Source: Brevibacillus panacihumi W25 (GTDB lineage Bacteria; Bacillota; Bacilli; Brevibacillales; Brevibacillaceae). Taken from it: a stretch of 64,000 bases of DNA. The stretch is from contig NZ_KI629782.1 in NCBI RefSeq assembly GCF_000503775.1, positions 248,001 through 312,000 of the forward strand. The letters run 5' to 3'. The notes beneath the pieces are model-generated. The model was not told where the DNA came from. It was given only the letters and a program-made list of their open reading frames with translations, and did not search any database. Positions 35,283 through 44,563 of the stretch are shown here, piece by piece. The first letter of the stretch is position 1. Each line of letters begins with the position of its first letter. The translations under genes and the position numbers were made by a program.

Positions 35283-36500
35283 TCACACTTTGACGGGCTG
35301 CGTCAGGAACGTAAGGGCTGAGAGGGCAAACAGCTGGGTAGACTCGACTAGCTGTGCGATATCCACATACTCATCCGCGTGATGCGGGATGTGTCGATCT
35401 CCTGCTCCCGTCGTCAGGATGGGGATGCCAGCCTTGTGCAAAAAGGTTCCGTCCGTAGCCCCTGGCACACCGTTGTACACGGGCTCTTTTCCCGTCAATT
35501 CACGGTAGGAGCTGGCAACTGCCTTCACCACTTCCTCTTCCATAGCAGTCAGCGTCCACGGCCGTTCCTCGATGACTTCCAGCGTTGCCCGGAACTTGTC
35601 GTCCTCTTGCCCGAGTCTTTGCAAGATGGCCTGCATTTCAGCTTGCAGCACATCGTGATGTTGTCCAGGGACCGTACGGATATCGAGAGTGGTCATGCAC
35701 TGATCAGGCACGACATTAATCTGGGGATCGCCCTTGACCGGAGCCTGCAAAATCGTCGGCGTGATACTTGGCCATCCCAGCATCGGATGTTCTCCCAGAC
35801 GAGCCATCTCCTTGCGCTCCAGCTCTTCCAGCTCGAGGATTGCTCGTGCCATGCGCGTATTGGGATTGATGCCGGTAAGCGGCATGGCACCATGAGCCAT
35901 TTTTCCAAAGGTTCGCAATATCGCACGCATCGCACCCTTCTGTGTAATGCAGAGCTGATTTTCCTCCGGTTCGCAGATAATGGCCGCATCCACCTGATCT
36001 GCCCAGCCTCTGCGGATGAAGTCCTTGATCCCGATCATCATCCCCTCTTCGTCGCAGGGAATACAGAGCAAAATTTTGCCCGTAAATGGCTGCTTGGAGC
36101 GTTGGATCGCTTTGACCGCGCATATCGCAGCCGCCAGATTCCCTTTGGTATCGCAGGAGCCGCGGCCGTAAATGCGCCCGTTGGCAATCGTTGCGCCAAA
36201 TGGATCGTAGCTCCAAACCTCACGATCTCCTTCTGTCACTACATCAGTGTGGGCCTCAAAGAGGAGTGTCTTACCAGGTCTTCCGGAGTCATAGATCGCA
36301 ATCACGTTGGGACGGCCGGGAACGACCTCCTCATAATAGACCTCCATGCCCATGTTTCGCAGGTGATCGGCGACGAACAAGGCCACTCGCTCCTCGTTGC
36401 CCCCCGGCTGATCCGGACGGTAGACGCTGGGAATCCGGACCAACTCCTGGGTCAAACGTACCACCTCTTGCTCATCCACAAAAGAAATGACCTGGTTCAT
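35283..36500 (-). CDS. M20-family metallohydrolase (ArgE/DapE type)
   Basis: 405 residues from the ATG of MNQVIS (AGGAG 8 nt upstream). Binuclear zinc amidohydrolase: FEAHTDVVTEGD and CDTKGNLAAA supply the first metal ligands, CDEEGMM the catalytic Glu, and HHADEY the C-terminal His, with the lid domain in between. The family includes deacylases and deformylases (ArgE, DapE, YlmB, carboxypeptidase G2). It is the last gene of an operon with a P1-family peptidase and an ECF transporter, which suggests hydrolysis of an imported amide. Confidence 0.9.
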   Translation of the reverse strand: MNQVISFVDEQEVVRLTQELVRIPSVYRPDQPGGNEERVALFVADHLRNMGMEVYYEEVVPGRPNVIAIYDSGRPGKTLLFEAHTDVVTEGDREVWSYDPFGATIANGRIYGRGSCDTKGNLAAAICAVKAIQRSKQPFTGKILLCIPCDEEGMMIGIKDFIRRGWADQVDAAIICEPEENQLCITQKGAMRAILRTFGKMAHGAMPLTGINPNTRMARAILELEELERKEMARLGEHPMLGWPSITPTILQAPVKGDPQINVVPDQCMTTLDIRTVPGQHHDVLQAEMQAILQRLGQEDDKFRATLEVIEERPWTLTAMEEEVVKAVASSYRELTGKEPVYNGVPGATDGTFLHKAGIPILTTGAGDRHIPHHADEYVDIAQLVESTQLFALSALTFLTQPVKV

Positions 36501-36514
36501 CTGCACATCTCCTC

Positions 36515-37474
36515 TCATCTGTTTCGATCTCGATAAGCCGGAATGCCCCCCGCTCGCTCTGCGTGCTTGACTGCCGAGAGGACGGCTTCTGCAAGAACTT
36601 CCGCCGATAAGGCTCCGATCAAATCGACAGAAGTCTGAATCCCTCCTGTCGCCACCGCAAAAATGGTGTCCCCGTCGTGCATGGTATGGATGGGGCGTAT
36701 CGTCCGGGCCAAACCATCATGCGCCATCTGAGCCACTTTGTTTGCCTCTGCCTTGGTGAGGTTTGCGTTGCTTGCGACAATGGCAATCGTTGTATTGGTC
36801 CCGGGCGGTATCGGTGAAAAGGAGTGTGTCGTCATCAGCTCTACACTGTCCATAATGTCACCGTGCTCATCTCGCGGTCCTGCCAGTATCTCGGATGTTT
36901 TCGGATCAAAAACGTGGCCGACTGCATTCACCGCCACCATCGCACCGACGACGAGACCATTTGCCAAGCAGCGCGAGGAAGAGCCAAGGCCGCCTTTCAT
37001 GGACTGTGCAAAGCCGTTCAGTTTGCCTACGGTCGCACCTGTCCCTGCCCCAACATTGCCCTGCTGCACAGCATCCCGACTCGCACGATTGCATGCCTCA
37101 TATCCCATGCTTCGATCAGGTCGAACCCGCGGATTGCCAATAGACAGATCAAACAGCACTGCCGCTGGGACGATGGGAACGATGCCGAAGGCGACATCGA
37201 GTCCCCGTCCTTGTTCTTCCAGCCATTGCATGACCCCTGTGGCCGCATCCAGACCGTAGGCGCTGCCGCCTGACAAGCAGATTCCATGCACGACACTGAC
37301 GAGATTGACGGGATTCAACAGGTCCGTCTCGCGTGTACCAGGGGCGGAACCCCTGACATCCACGCCGCATACGGAAGGCTGCTCCAGCAAAAGGACACTG
37401 CATCCCGTCAGCGCTTCCTGATCTTGTGCATGCCCTACCAGGACGCCAGGCACATCTACGATCGTTCCAGTCAT
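36515..37474 (-). CDS. P1-family (DmpA/NylC-like) peptidase
   Basis: A 319-residue self-cleaving hydrolase of the DmpA/NylC (MEROPS P1/S58) family. GTNTTIAIVASN near residue 225-236 holds the self-cleavage Asn227/Thr228, the new N-terminal Thr being the nucleophile, as in NylC and beta-peptidyl aminopeptidases. Preceding GG-rich stretch SVVHGICLSGGSAYGLDAATG is typical. Such enzymes attack amides with beta- or omega-amino acyl groups. It follows the S component by 11 nt, ahead of the M20 gene. Confidence 0.9.
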   Translation of the reverse strand: MTGTIVDVPGVLVGHAQDQEALTGCSVLLLEQPSVCGVDVRGSAPGTRETDLLNPVNLVSVVHGICLSGGSAYGLDAATGVMQWLEEQGRGLDVAFGIVPIVPAAVLFDLSIGNPRVRPDRSMGYEACNRASRDAVQQGNVGAGTGATVGKLNGFAQSMKGGLGSSSRCLANGLVVGAMVAVNAVGHVFDPKTSEILAGPRDEHGDIMDSVELMTTHSFSPIPPGTNTTIAIVASNANLTKAEANKVAQMAHDGLARTIRPIHTMHDGDTIFAVATGGIQTSVDLIGALSAEVLAEAVLSAVKHAERAGGIPAYRDRNR

Positions 37475-37484
37475 TTCGTAACAC

Positions 37485-38036
37485 TCACCCCGAAATCTTT
37501 GATTTTTGTTTTCCTGCTTTCACCAGATTTTTCCATGCAGCCACAACCGCCAGCGTCACGATCACCGAGACGATGGCCTCAGGCAACCCGCTCGTCAGTG
37601 CTACCGTAGCCGCTACCCCAAACGTCATGTAACCGCGAATGACAGCCATCCCCAGAACTAGGATGGTATTGGTCATCGCTCCGATAAAGCCTGCGGCTCC
37701 GATCGCGAAGTATTCGTTGATGTTTTTGAGGCCGACATACGTGAAGTACGCGGTCACGCCGATAAACAGACGCGGAAGGATGGCTACCAACGGATCTTTG
37801 AACAAGGGAACTGTAGCATTCAAGAAGGAAGATACACCAAAAATAAGACCAATGATCATGCCTACGCCCCAGCCTTCCATAATGCCGCCAATAACCACAG
37901 GAATGTGCATGATCGTCGCATTTCCCGCAGCAGTCGGAACCGGAATGTAGCCGAGACGCGTGACACCCAGCAGGATCGCGATTGCTCCCAAGACACCTGC
38001 TATAACGATTCTACGTACCGTCAAGCCTTTTTCCAT
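37485..38036 (-). CDS. ECF transporter S component
   Basis: 183 residues from the ATG of MEKGLTVRR (GAGGAGGAG 6 nt upstream), removing 46 residues from the longer reading frame. Five to six membrane segments, with the S-component feature IMHIPVVIGGIMEGWGVGMIIGLIFG. The S component binds the substrate, usually a vitamin or its precursor; the ATP-driven unit is encoded in the three genes upstream. No riboswitch is visible, and I cannot assign substrate from sequence. Confidence 0.85.
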   Translation of the reverse strand: MEKGLTVRRIVIAGVLGAIAILLGVTRLGYIPVPTAAGNATIMHIPVVIGGIMEGWGVGMIIGLIFGVSSFLNATVPLFKDPLVAILPRLFIGVTAYFTYVGLKNINEYFAIGAAGFIGAMTNTILVLGMAVIRGYMTFGVAATVALTSGLPEAIVSVIVTLAVVAAWKNLVKAGKQKSKISG

Positions 38037-38103
38037 GCCATACTCCTCCTCTACGATCTTTCTATTTGGAATGCCCGTCAAAGGGCGGATTCCCAGTACG
38101 GAA

Positions 38104-38943
38104 TTACCAAGGAATGTAGAGCATGATGACGGAAATGAAGATGCTGATGATGAGTGCGGCATAGTCCTTTCCATTGGCTTTGTAATGGGTATACTGCGTC
38201 CGCGAAGCTCCCGGCATATAGCATCGGGCTTCCATCGCCAAGATCAGATCCTCTGCGCGTGCCAACGCGACATTAAACAACGGAATGATGATCGGAAGCA
38301 TGTCTTTGGTCCGCCGAATAATCCGCCACCATTCCCCCGTCCCAAAATCTGCACCGCGGGAAGCCTGGGCTTTCATCATTTTTTCCATCTCCATGGCGAA
38401 GGTTGGCACGAAGCGAATCGCTATTGTGATGATGAGCGCGAAGGCGTGAACAGGGAATTTCACCTTTTGCAGCGGTCCCAGCAGTCTTTCCATGCCATGG
38501 GTCAATTCCGTCGTCGAAGTGCTGAGCGTCAGAACGCTGGAGAGGAAAATGACCTCCACAAAACGCATCGCGGAGACCAGGACCAGCCGGACGCTTTCGC
38601 TTGATATCGTAACAAAGCCATATTGGAAATAAACGGTCCCTCCACGCGCAATCTCTCCATAAAACAGCAATTGCAGCGTCGCCAGGATGATAATGAACGG
38701 AATCGCCGGTTTCACTCCCGATAGACCGTAATGAAGCGGGATCTTGGAGACCCAAAACATCGCGATGCAGATCGCCAGAGCAAACAAATTCCCGACATAC
38801 GTACCGCAAATGGCGATCGCCAGGATCATGATCACAAAAGCGGCAAGCTTGAAGCGCGGATCGAGCCGATGCACCACGGAGTCCGTGGGCAGATATTGAC
38901 CAATCGTAATATTGCGCGACAACTCGAATTCTGCTGACATCAT
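38104..38943 (-). CDS. ecfT: ECF transporter T component (EcfT)
   Basis: A 279-residue membrane coupling protein. Starts MMSAEFELSRNITIGQYLPTDS; the cytosolic helices carry the two Ala-Arg-Gly-type coupling motifs, with ASRGADFG and MEARCYMP being visible, that insert into the ATPases. Its gene lies between ecfA and the S component gene; the strong GGGAGGGAG precedes the start. Confidence 0.92.
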   Translation of the reverse strand: MMSAEFELSRNITIGQYLPTDSVVHRLDPRFKLAAFVIMILAIAICGTYVGNLFALAICIAMFWVSKIPLHYGLSGVKPAIPFIIILATLQLLFYGEIARGGTVYFQYGFVTISSESVRLVLVSAMRFVEVIFLSSVLTLSTSTTELTHGMERLLGPLQKVKFPVHAFALIITIAIRFVPTFAMEMEKMMKAQASRGADFGTGEWWRIIRRTKDMLPIIIPLFNVALARAEDLILAMEARCYMPGASRTQYTHYKANGKDYAALIISIFISVIMLYIPW

Positions 38944-38952
38944 GCTCCCTCC

Positions 38953-39813
38953 CTAGCGTTTGATCAGGTTCAAGATCTCGGCGGCAGCCTCTTCAGGCAA
39001 AAAAGACCCGGTATCTACGGCGTATCCTTGTTCAAGCAATTGGTACAGGATGTCCACAGCTTCCGGTGTCCCGATATGATGTTCCTGCAGCAGTGACGAG
39101 TTGCCAAATATGTGCCGCGGCGTACCTTCGCAAGCAATTTGTCCGTTTGCCATGACATAAACTCGCTGGGCCAGCCGGGCGACCTCCTCCATGTTGTGCG
39201 AGACGAAAATGACCGTCAGTCCCTCCTCCTGATTCAGCCGACGGATGCGCTGCAGCAGTTCATTGCGGGAGCGAGGGTCAAGACCAGCCGTAGGTTCGTC
39301 GAGCACGAGCACATGCGGACGCAGCGCGAGCACGCCCGCCAAGGCTACCTTGCGCTTCTGGCCACCGCTCAAGGCAAATGTCGGCCGATCTTTCATCTCG
39401 TCAAACGACAGTCCGACCAGCTCCATCGCCCACTCTACTCGTTCCTTCACTTCCGCAATCGGAAGTCCCATCTTAAAAGGACCATAGGCAATATCATCTC
39501 CAACCAGCTTTTCAAACAACTGGTCCTCCGGATTTTGAAACACAAGCCCTACCTGGCGCCGCAGCAGTCGAACATCCACCTTCGGATCGGAGACGTCCAG
39601 ACCGTTGACGATCACTTTTCCTGACTGCGGTCTCATTAGCCCGTTCAAATGCTGGATCAGGGTCGATTTGCCAGAACCGGTGTGTCCAATGATGGCGATG
39701 CACTCTCCCCGTTCAACCTGGATGCTCACCCGATCCAGTGCCTGGTGTGCGAGAGGGGTTCCCTGCATATAGACATGCGACAAATCCGTTACATCTACGA
39801 TGGGACTGGTCAT
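38953..39813 (-). CDS. ecfA2: ECF transporter ATPase, second copy
   Basis: 286 residues from the ATG of MTSPIVD, which overlaps the upstream stop as ATGA. Walker A GHTGSGKST, Q-loop VFQNPEDQLF, ABC signature LSGGQKRKVALAG, Walker B VLVLDEPTAGLD and switch His VSHNMEE. Q-loop NPEDQ and signature are of EcfA type, binding EcfT. It pairs with the upstream ecfA to form the heterodimer. Confidence 0.95.
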   Translation of the reverse strand: MTSPIVDVTDLSHVYMQGTPLAHQALDRVSIQVERGECIAIIGHTGSGKSTLIQHLNGLMRPQSGKVIVNGLDVSDPKVDVRLLRRQVGLVFQNPEDQLFEKLVGDDIAYGPFKMGLPIAEVKERVEWAMELVGLSFDEMKDRPTFALSGGQKRKVALAGVLALRPHVLVLDEPTAGLDPRSRNELLQRIRRLNQEEGLTVIFVSHNMEEVARLAQRVYVMANGQIACEGTPRHIFGNSSLLQEHHIGTPEAVDILYQLLEQGYAVDTGSFLPEEAAAEILNLIKR

Positions 39814-40682
39814 GTACCGCTCGCCTCCGCTTGTTTGATCACATGACGATTTACTTCCTCGACCACTTCCTCGTTGACGATCAGGTTGGGAGAAAAAGGT
39901 TCCCACTCTTGATGAACCAAGGCAGCTATGCGGCTTGCGTCCGGAACATCCAAGTGCAGCTCTCGCAATCTCTGCTGATGGGCAAATACTTCTCTGGGCG
40001 TTCCCTGCAACACGATTTGGCCTGCTTCCATAACGACGACCCGATCCGCTTCCGCTACTTCAGACATGTGATGCGTCACTGTCACGATCGTCATGCCCTC
40101 TCGATGGAGTTTGCGAATGACCGCGAGAATATCCTGCCTTCCGTAGCTGTCCAGCATGCTGGTCGCCTCGTCCAAAACAATGCATTGCGGCCTCATCGCC
40201 AGGATTCCCGCGATGGCGATTCGCTGCTTTTGCCCCCCGGACAAGTGATGGGGAGGCCGATGGCGAAACGCACTCATGCCTACCGCCTCCAAAGAGGCAT
40301 CGATCCGCTCTCTCATCTCGTGAGCGGCGATCCCGATATTCTCCAGCCCGAAAGCCACATCATCCTCAACTATCGTTGCAACGATCTGATTGTCCGGGTG
40401 TTGAAAGACCATTCCTACCTGGCTTCTGACCTCATAGATGCGCTCACGGTCACGCGTGTTGATTTGGTTTACGTAGACATCACCCGTTTTTGGAGTCAGG
40501 ATGCCGTTCAAATGTTTGGACAGCGTCGATTTGCCCGAACCATTATGACCGATGATCGCCAGGTACTCGCCGGGATAGACATCTAGCGATACATTTTGCA
40601 AGACGGGAATCTGTTGATCCTGGTTTACCTTGTAGGAAAAAGAGACGTTCTCAACTCGAATGATGGGGTGATCGGCAGTCAT
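39810..40682 (-). CDS. ecfA1: ECF transporter ATPase, first copy
   Basis: 290 residues from the ATG of MTADHP (GGAGGGGGAG upstream). Walker A GHNGSGKST, Q-loop VFQHPDNQIV, signature LSGGQKQRIAIAG, Walker B CIVLDEATSMLD, and switch His VTHHM. Energises substrate uptake by the ECF transporter. First gene of the six-gene unit. Its upstream region (about 220 nt) holds A/T-rich promoter-like sequence but no recognised riboswitch. Confidence 0.95.
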   Translation of the reverse strand: MTADHPIIRVENVSFSYKVNQDQQIPVLQNVSLDVYPGEYLAIIGHNGSGKSTLSKHLNGILTPKTGDVYVNQINTRDRERIYEVRSQVGMVFQHPDNQIVATIVEDDVAFGLENIGIAAHEMRERIDASLEAVGMSAFRHRPPHHLSGGQKQRIAIAGILAMRPQCIVLDEATSMLDSYGRQDILAVIRKLHREGMTIVTVTHHMSEVAEADRVVVMEAGQIVLQGTPREVFAHQQRLRELHLDVPDASRIAALVHQEWEPFSPNLIVNEEVVEEVNRHVIKQAEASGT

Positions 40683-40904
40683 TGGCTCCCCCTCCTTCAC
40701 AGATTTCACGTTGCGCATAGTATATGTTTTCAATTTTCAGTAAATTATATTCATGGAGACTGTCTGGATATCACTCCCTCTCCTAGTTCGTCCGAACCTT
40801 TTCGGGAAATGGGGCAAGTGGACAGCTTTCAATCCTGCTATTCCTTTCACTTCTTGCCGCTCCCGAAAAGTCCTTCTGTCTTCGGAAAAAATTTATTCTC
40901 CCTC

Positions 40905-41153
40905 CTACATGCTTCCTTCTTTGCTTTCCTCTGATCGCTCAAGCAATTGCCCTACTTCAGCAGGAGGCTTGCGCGGACGCCGCTTTGTTTTCCGCTTCTT
41001 TTTTCGCAGAACAAACAATGCTACCAGCATCAGGCCGAGAGATGCGAGCTGGAGTGGTTGAAGCATCTCGGGATGGAACCATCCGCTCATGACAATCAGA
41101 TGAAAGAGAACCGCCATGTAAATCAGTATCGAGGCAAGATTTTGCGCTTTCAT
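40905..41153 (-). CDS. Small membrane protein with basic tail, 82 aa
   Basis: From the ATG of MKAQNL (GGAAGGGG 7 nt upstream). Two membrane helices (ASILIYMAVLFHLIVMSGWF and LASLGLMLVALFVL) followed by a highly basic stretch RKKKRKTKRRPRKPP and an acidic end. I recognise no family. The Lys/Arg block would lie cytosolic by the positive-inside rule. It is upstream of the ECF operon on the same strand but 220 nt away, so linkage is uncertain. Confidence 0.65.
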   Translation of the reverse strand: MKAQNLASILIYMAVLFHLIVMSGWFHPEMLQPLQLASLGLMLVALFVLRKKKRKTKRRPRKPPAEVGQLLERSEESKEGSM

Positions 41154-41186
41154 GTAAGAACCCCTTCCCTTCGCCATCCGTGAAGA

Positions 41187-41222
41187 AGACTCCCGCTGCT
41201 CCGATTTCGCTTGGCGGGAGTC
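41187..41222 (-). terminator. Weak hairpin after GNAT pair
   Basis: GACTCCCGC/GCGGGAGTC pair with a long loop, followed by a TTCTTC tail rather than a strong U-run. Possible terminator after the GNAT operon. Confidence 0.45.
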
Positions 41223-41259
41223 CTCCTTCGAATCATGATGGTTGTCTTGGCGCTCAGCG

Positions 41260-41940
41260 TTACAGAGGCAATAGCTCTACTGTCTCTTTTGCAGACAGTC
41301 CATCTACCATCTTCAGCCACGCTTCAGGCTTCTCGGGCAGCACCGCATAGTAGCGTTTGAGGAAGGTCACGATCAGATCGGCTGACAGCTCTGTCTGGTT
41401 CTCATCAGTCGGCATGAAGCCGAGATCCAGCCCGGAGACGGCCTCCCCGTCATTTTGCCAGGATGGGTGAACATAGGAAAAGTTCGTGCGCTTGTAGCCC
41501 AGATGAGACAGAACCTCGCGGCGAACGAATGGGTCCATGGGCTTAATTCCACCAAAAGCATGCTCTTCCACGCGATACGGATCGTAGATTTCAGCAAACA
41601 TTCCATAAAGCTCCTTGCCGTTTTCGGCAGCGAGCGCGTGCAGATCCTTCTCCCGCTGTTTGGCAAGGAAGCGACCAACGCCCAATCCTTCCCGTCCAAT
41701 GATGGTGAAATCCGTCATCGCGACATTCAGATCCGTGTAGTAGCGATACTCCGTCGCCCCAACTACCTCTTCGTCGTGAACGGCTACGAATACACGGATC
41801 CCTGGGTCTTCCAGCGGTTCCTTCCAAAGGCTGTATTCCAGTACCTCTTCCGGTGGAAAGACCTCCTGCATCAGTCGGTGCATTTTGGCGAACAAGGGAT
41901 CATCGATATGTTGAATGCGAATGTATTGCATGGTTTTCAT
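41260..41940 (-). CDS. GNAT-family N-acetyltransferase-like protein
   Basis: A 226-residue protein with a GNAT-like fold: RIQHIDDPLFAKMHRLM at the start, then an acetyl-CoA-binding type stretch DFTIIGREGLGVGRFLAKQREKDL. The usual Q/RxxGxG/A motif is replaced by a longer loop (GREGLGVGRF), so the donor and reaction are not fixed. It is the last gene of a nitrilase-GNAT-GNAT unit. Confidence 0.75.
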   Translation of the reverse strand: MKTMQYIRIQHIDDPLFAKMHRLMQEVFPPEEVLEYSLWKEPLEDPGIRVFVAVHDEEVVGATEYRYYTDLNVAMTDFTIIGREGLGVGRFLAKQREKDLHALAAENGKELYGMFAEIYDPYRVEEHAFGGIKPMDPFVRREVLSHLGYKRTNFSYVHPSWQNDGEAVSGLDLGFMPTDENQTELSADLIVTFLKRYYAVLPEKPEAWLKMVDGLSAKETVELLPL

Positions 41941-41946
41941 GCCTCC

Positions 41947-42627
41947 TTATGCTTGTGTTTCGTTTGAGTGAAACGGATTCTTCCACTCCATGAGAGTTGC
42001 GTAGTTCAGGGATTCCTCGTCCTCCAGATAATCCGCTACGACTTTGACAGGTGTACGACCGCAACGCATCAGAAACGTCAGGACCGGGTCTTTTACTTCC
42101 CCCTCGATTACGCGTGCCAGGTACTCTTCAGGCGTCCACTGCTGCGCATAGCGGCTGTAACCAGGCATGCGACCACCGCCAAGCAGCCGCTTCAAGCCTT
42201 TTTGGACTACAAGCTCGTACATCGCCTGCATCATGCAATGGCCAAGCCTCAGCTTGCGATAACCGGGACGGATGCAAATATCAACGATATACAAGGTGTC
42301 TCCAGCCGGATCATGATTGCGGATATAGCCGTTGTCGGTAATTTCTTCCCACTTGTGGTCAGGATGCTGCGGGTCGAAGGCTACCAAAAGGCCCGTCATG
42401 GAGCCAGCCAGCTCTCCTTCCACTTCGACGCAAATCGCTCCTTCTGGAAACAATGTGATGTGATTGGTCAACTGCTCTTCGTTCCACCACAACTCGGAGG
42501 GGAATGGAGGCGGGAAGCTCTCTGCCTGAATCTGAATCAGCTCCGCAAAATCGGCTTGCGTGTAATTGCGAATCACTGCAGAACGCGGTTTGTCGCCGTC
42601 AAATACATACAGTTCTTTGCGGTACAT
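41947..42627 (-). CDS. GNAT-family protein (YhcX N-terminal-like)
   Basis: 226 residues from the ATG of MYRKEL (AGGAGG 6 nt upstream). GNAT fold with acetyl-CoA motif RPGYRKLRLGHCMMQAMYEL. It carries NGYIRNHDPAGDTLYIVD, a block I recognise from the N-terminal half of B. subtilis YhcX. In YhcX this half is fused to a nitrilase; here the nitrilase is the separate gene directly upstream, so the two likely act together. Confidence 0.82.
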   Translation of the reverse strand: MYRKELYVFDGDKPRSAVIRNYTQADFAELIQIQAESFPPPFPSELWWNEEQLTNHITLFPEGAICVEVEGELAGSMTGLLVAFDPQHPDHKWEEITDNGYIRNHDPAGDTLYIVDICIRPGYRKLRLGHCMMQAMYELVVQKGLKRLLGGGRMPGYSRYAQQWTPEEYLARVIEGEVKDPVLTFLMRCGRTPVKVVADYLEDEESLNYATLMEWKNPFHSNETQA

Positions 42628-42652
42628 CTCCATCCTCCTTTGCGCTTGAAGG

Positions 42653-43510
42653 TTATTTCCAATCCGGATACAGATCCGTGCGCCGATCACGCCAGGTTGT
42701 TACGGAGCCTTTCTCACGCACATCGTAGAGAAGCTGCAGGTCCAGGTCGGCGGTGACTAGCATGTCGCCATTGATTTCTCCTTCTGCCAGCACACCCCTT
42801 GGCGGGAATGGAATATCATTAGGGGTCAAAATGGCAGCCTGTCCAAAATTGGCACGCATAAAATCTACCGTTGGCAAAGAGCCTACGGTTCCTGTGAGAA
42901 CCACGTAGACCTGGTTTTCAATCGTGCGTGCATGGGAAGTATAGCGAACCCGGTGGAAGGCATGGCGATCATCCGTGCAGGAAGGACAGAAAATCACGTC
43001 TGCGCCGCGCGCTTTGGCGATTCGCACCCATTCCGGGAATTCGATATCGTAGCATATAATCATAGCGACTTTTCCCTTGTCGGTCTCAAAAATTTGCAGT
43101 GAGTCGCCTGCGCCCATATTCCACCCCTTCACTTCCCAAGGCGTAATATGGATCTTTTTCTGCTGACCGACACGTCCGTCTGGATAGAAGAGAAAAGCGG
43201 TGTTGTACAGCTTGCCGTTTTCCTCGATAATGTGCGTGCCGCCGATCAAATGCATTTGGTATTTGCCCGCCAGCGAGCGGAACAGCTCGATGTATCTCTC
43301 GGTAAACGAAGGCAACGCTGTGATCGGCAAAGCATTACCCTGCCCATCCCCGATCGACATTAGCTGAGTGGTAAACAACTCCGGAAAAAGCAAAAACTCC
43401 GTGTCGTACTCTTCTGCATTTTTAACGTAGTGCTCGACTTGCTGCGCAAATTCTTCAAACGAATGTATCGTATGCAAATGATACTGCACGGCAGATACGC
43501 GCATTTTCAC
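42653..43510 (-). CDS. Carbon-nitrogen hydrolase (YhcX C-terminal-like)
   Basis: A 285-residue nitrilase-superfamily enzyme with the catalytic triad visible: Glu44 (LFPELF), Lys119 (QQKKIHIT) and Cys153 (ICYDIEFPE). It hydrolyses amides or nitriles; the nearest recognised relative is the C-terminal half of YhcX. First gene of a three-gene unit with two GNAT proteins. Substrate unknown. Confidence 0.9.
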   Translation of the reverse strand: MKMRVSAVQYHLHTIHSFEEFAQQVEHYVKNAEEYDTEFLLFPELFTTQLMSIGDGQGNALPITALPSFTERYIELFRSLAGKYQMHLIGGTHIIEENGKLYNTAFLFYPDGRVGQQKKIHITPWEVKGWNMGAGDSLQIFETDKGKVAMIICYDIEFPEWVRIAKARGADVIFCPSCTDDRHAFHRVRYTSHARTIENQVYVVLTGTVGSLPTVDFMRANFGQAAILTPNDIPFPPRGVLAEGEINGDMLVTADLDLQLLYDVREKGSVTTWRDRRTDLYPDWK

Positions 43511-43625
43511 CCTTCATTCCTCCTTGCACTTGCTGTAGGTATAGATAATCTCCAATATAACAAAAACATGGTATTCTGTCTCGTCCAGGAACAGTTCTGC
43601 GCAAATCTTGCTCCCAAGAAATAAA

Positions 43626-43672
43626 GCAGCGGCGACCTAAGACCTAAAAGAAAGTCTAGACTCGCCGCAATG
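43626..43672 (-). terminator. Intrinsic terminator of YitT gene
   Basis: Minus-strand GCGGCGA pairs with TCGCCGC with extra pairing inside, followed by a TTTATTTC tail. Confidence 0.65.
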
Positions 43673-43690
43673 GTGCTTGAAACGTTCTAT

Positions 43691-44563
43691 TTAATGAATA
43701 TCTCGTTTTTTGAAATTGCCACCCTTCACTTCAGCTACGTCATAAACCGTAACAAAGGCATTCTTGTCAGTTTCGCGAATGATATCTTTTATTTTGTTCT
43801 CTTCCATACGATTAATCACACAGGTGATTTCCTTGAATTGCTCATTCGAATATCCACCATAAACTTCATTATATGTGGCACTTCGACCTAATCGATCACG
43901 GATTGTCTCAATCATTGTTTCGGGTTGAGTCGTGATAATTTTAAAGGTTTTTGAACCACTCAAACCTTCTTCAACGACGTGAATGACTTTGGCAGCAATG
44001 TAATAAGCAAGCGCTGAAAGAATCGCTCCTTGTAAGCCGAACACCGTCGAGACAATAATAAAGACAAACATGTTCAAGAATAAAATAAGATCACTTGTCC
44101 CAAAAGGCAGTTTTCGGGAAAGCAGTACGGCTAACATGTCGATTCCATCTAATGCGCCTCCATTGCGCAAGGCTAATCCCATACCAAAACCAAGGATAAT
44201 ACCACCTACAACCGTAATCAACAGTGTATCACCATGAATGATCGTTGGGACATGGTGTAGAACGACCGTTCCGACTGCGAGAGAGGCGATCCCGATAACC
44301 GAATAAATCGCAAAACTTTTTCCGATTTGCTTATATCCGAGCCAGAGAAAAGGAATGTTCAAGACGGCAATGAGAAGTCCTAGCGGCAACCCAAATAATT
44401 TGGAGCCAACGATGCTTAACCCTGTCACACCGCCATCCGATACCCTGTTTGGGATTAATACTGCTTCGAGTCCATATGCTGCAATAAATGCCCCAATGAT
44501 AACCATCAACACTCGTAGAGCCTTTTGTAGTTTTTGGGGCTTGCGCTTCATGATTGTATTCAT
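43691..44563 (-). CDS. YitT-family membrane protein
   Basis: 290 residues from the ATG of MNTIMK (GGGGA 7 nt upstream). About five to six membrane segments with two repeats typical of the YitT (DUF161) family, and a C-terminal soluble domain (DUF2179), here FKIITTQPETMIETIRDRLGR. Function unknown. The sequence is visibly richer in A/T than its neighbours, a hint of different origin. Confidence 0.88.
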   Translation of the reverse strand: MNTIMKRKPQKLQKALRVLMVIIGAFIAAYGLEAVLIPNRVSDGGVTGLSIVGSKLFGLPLGLLIAVLNIPFLWLGYKQIGKSFAIYSVIGIASLAVGTVVLHHVPTIIHGDTLLITVVGGIILGFGMGLALRNGGALDGIDMLAVLLSRKLPFGTSDLILFLNMFVFIIVSTVFGLQGAILSALAYYIAAKVIHVVEEGLSGSKTFKIITTQPETMIETIRDRLGRSATYNEVYGGYSNEQFKEITCVINRMEENKIKDIIRETDKNAFVTVYDVAEVKGGNFKKRDIH

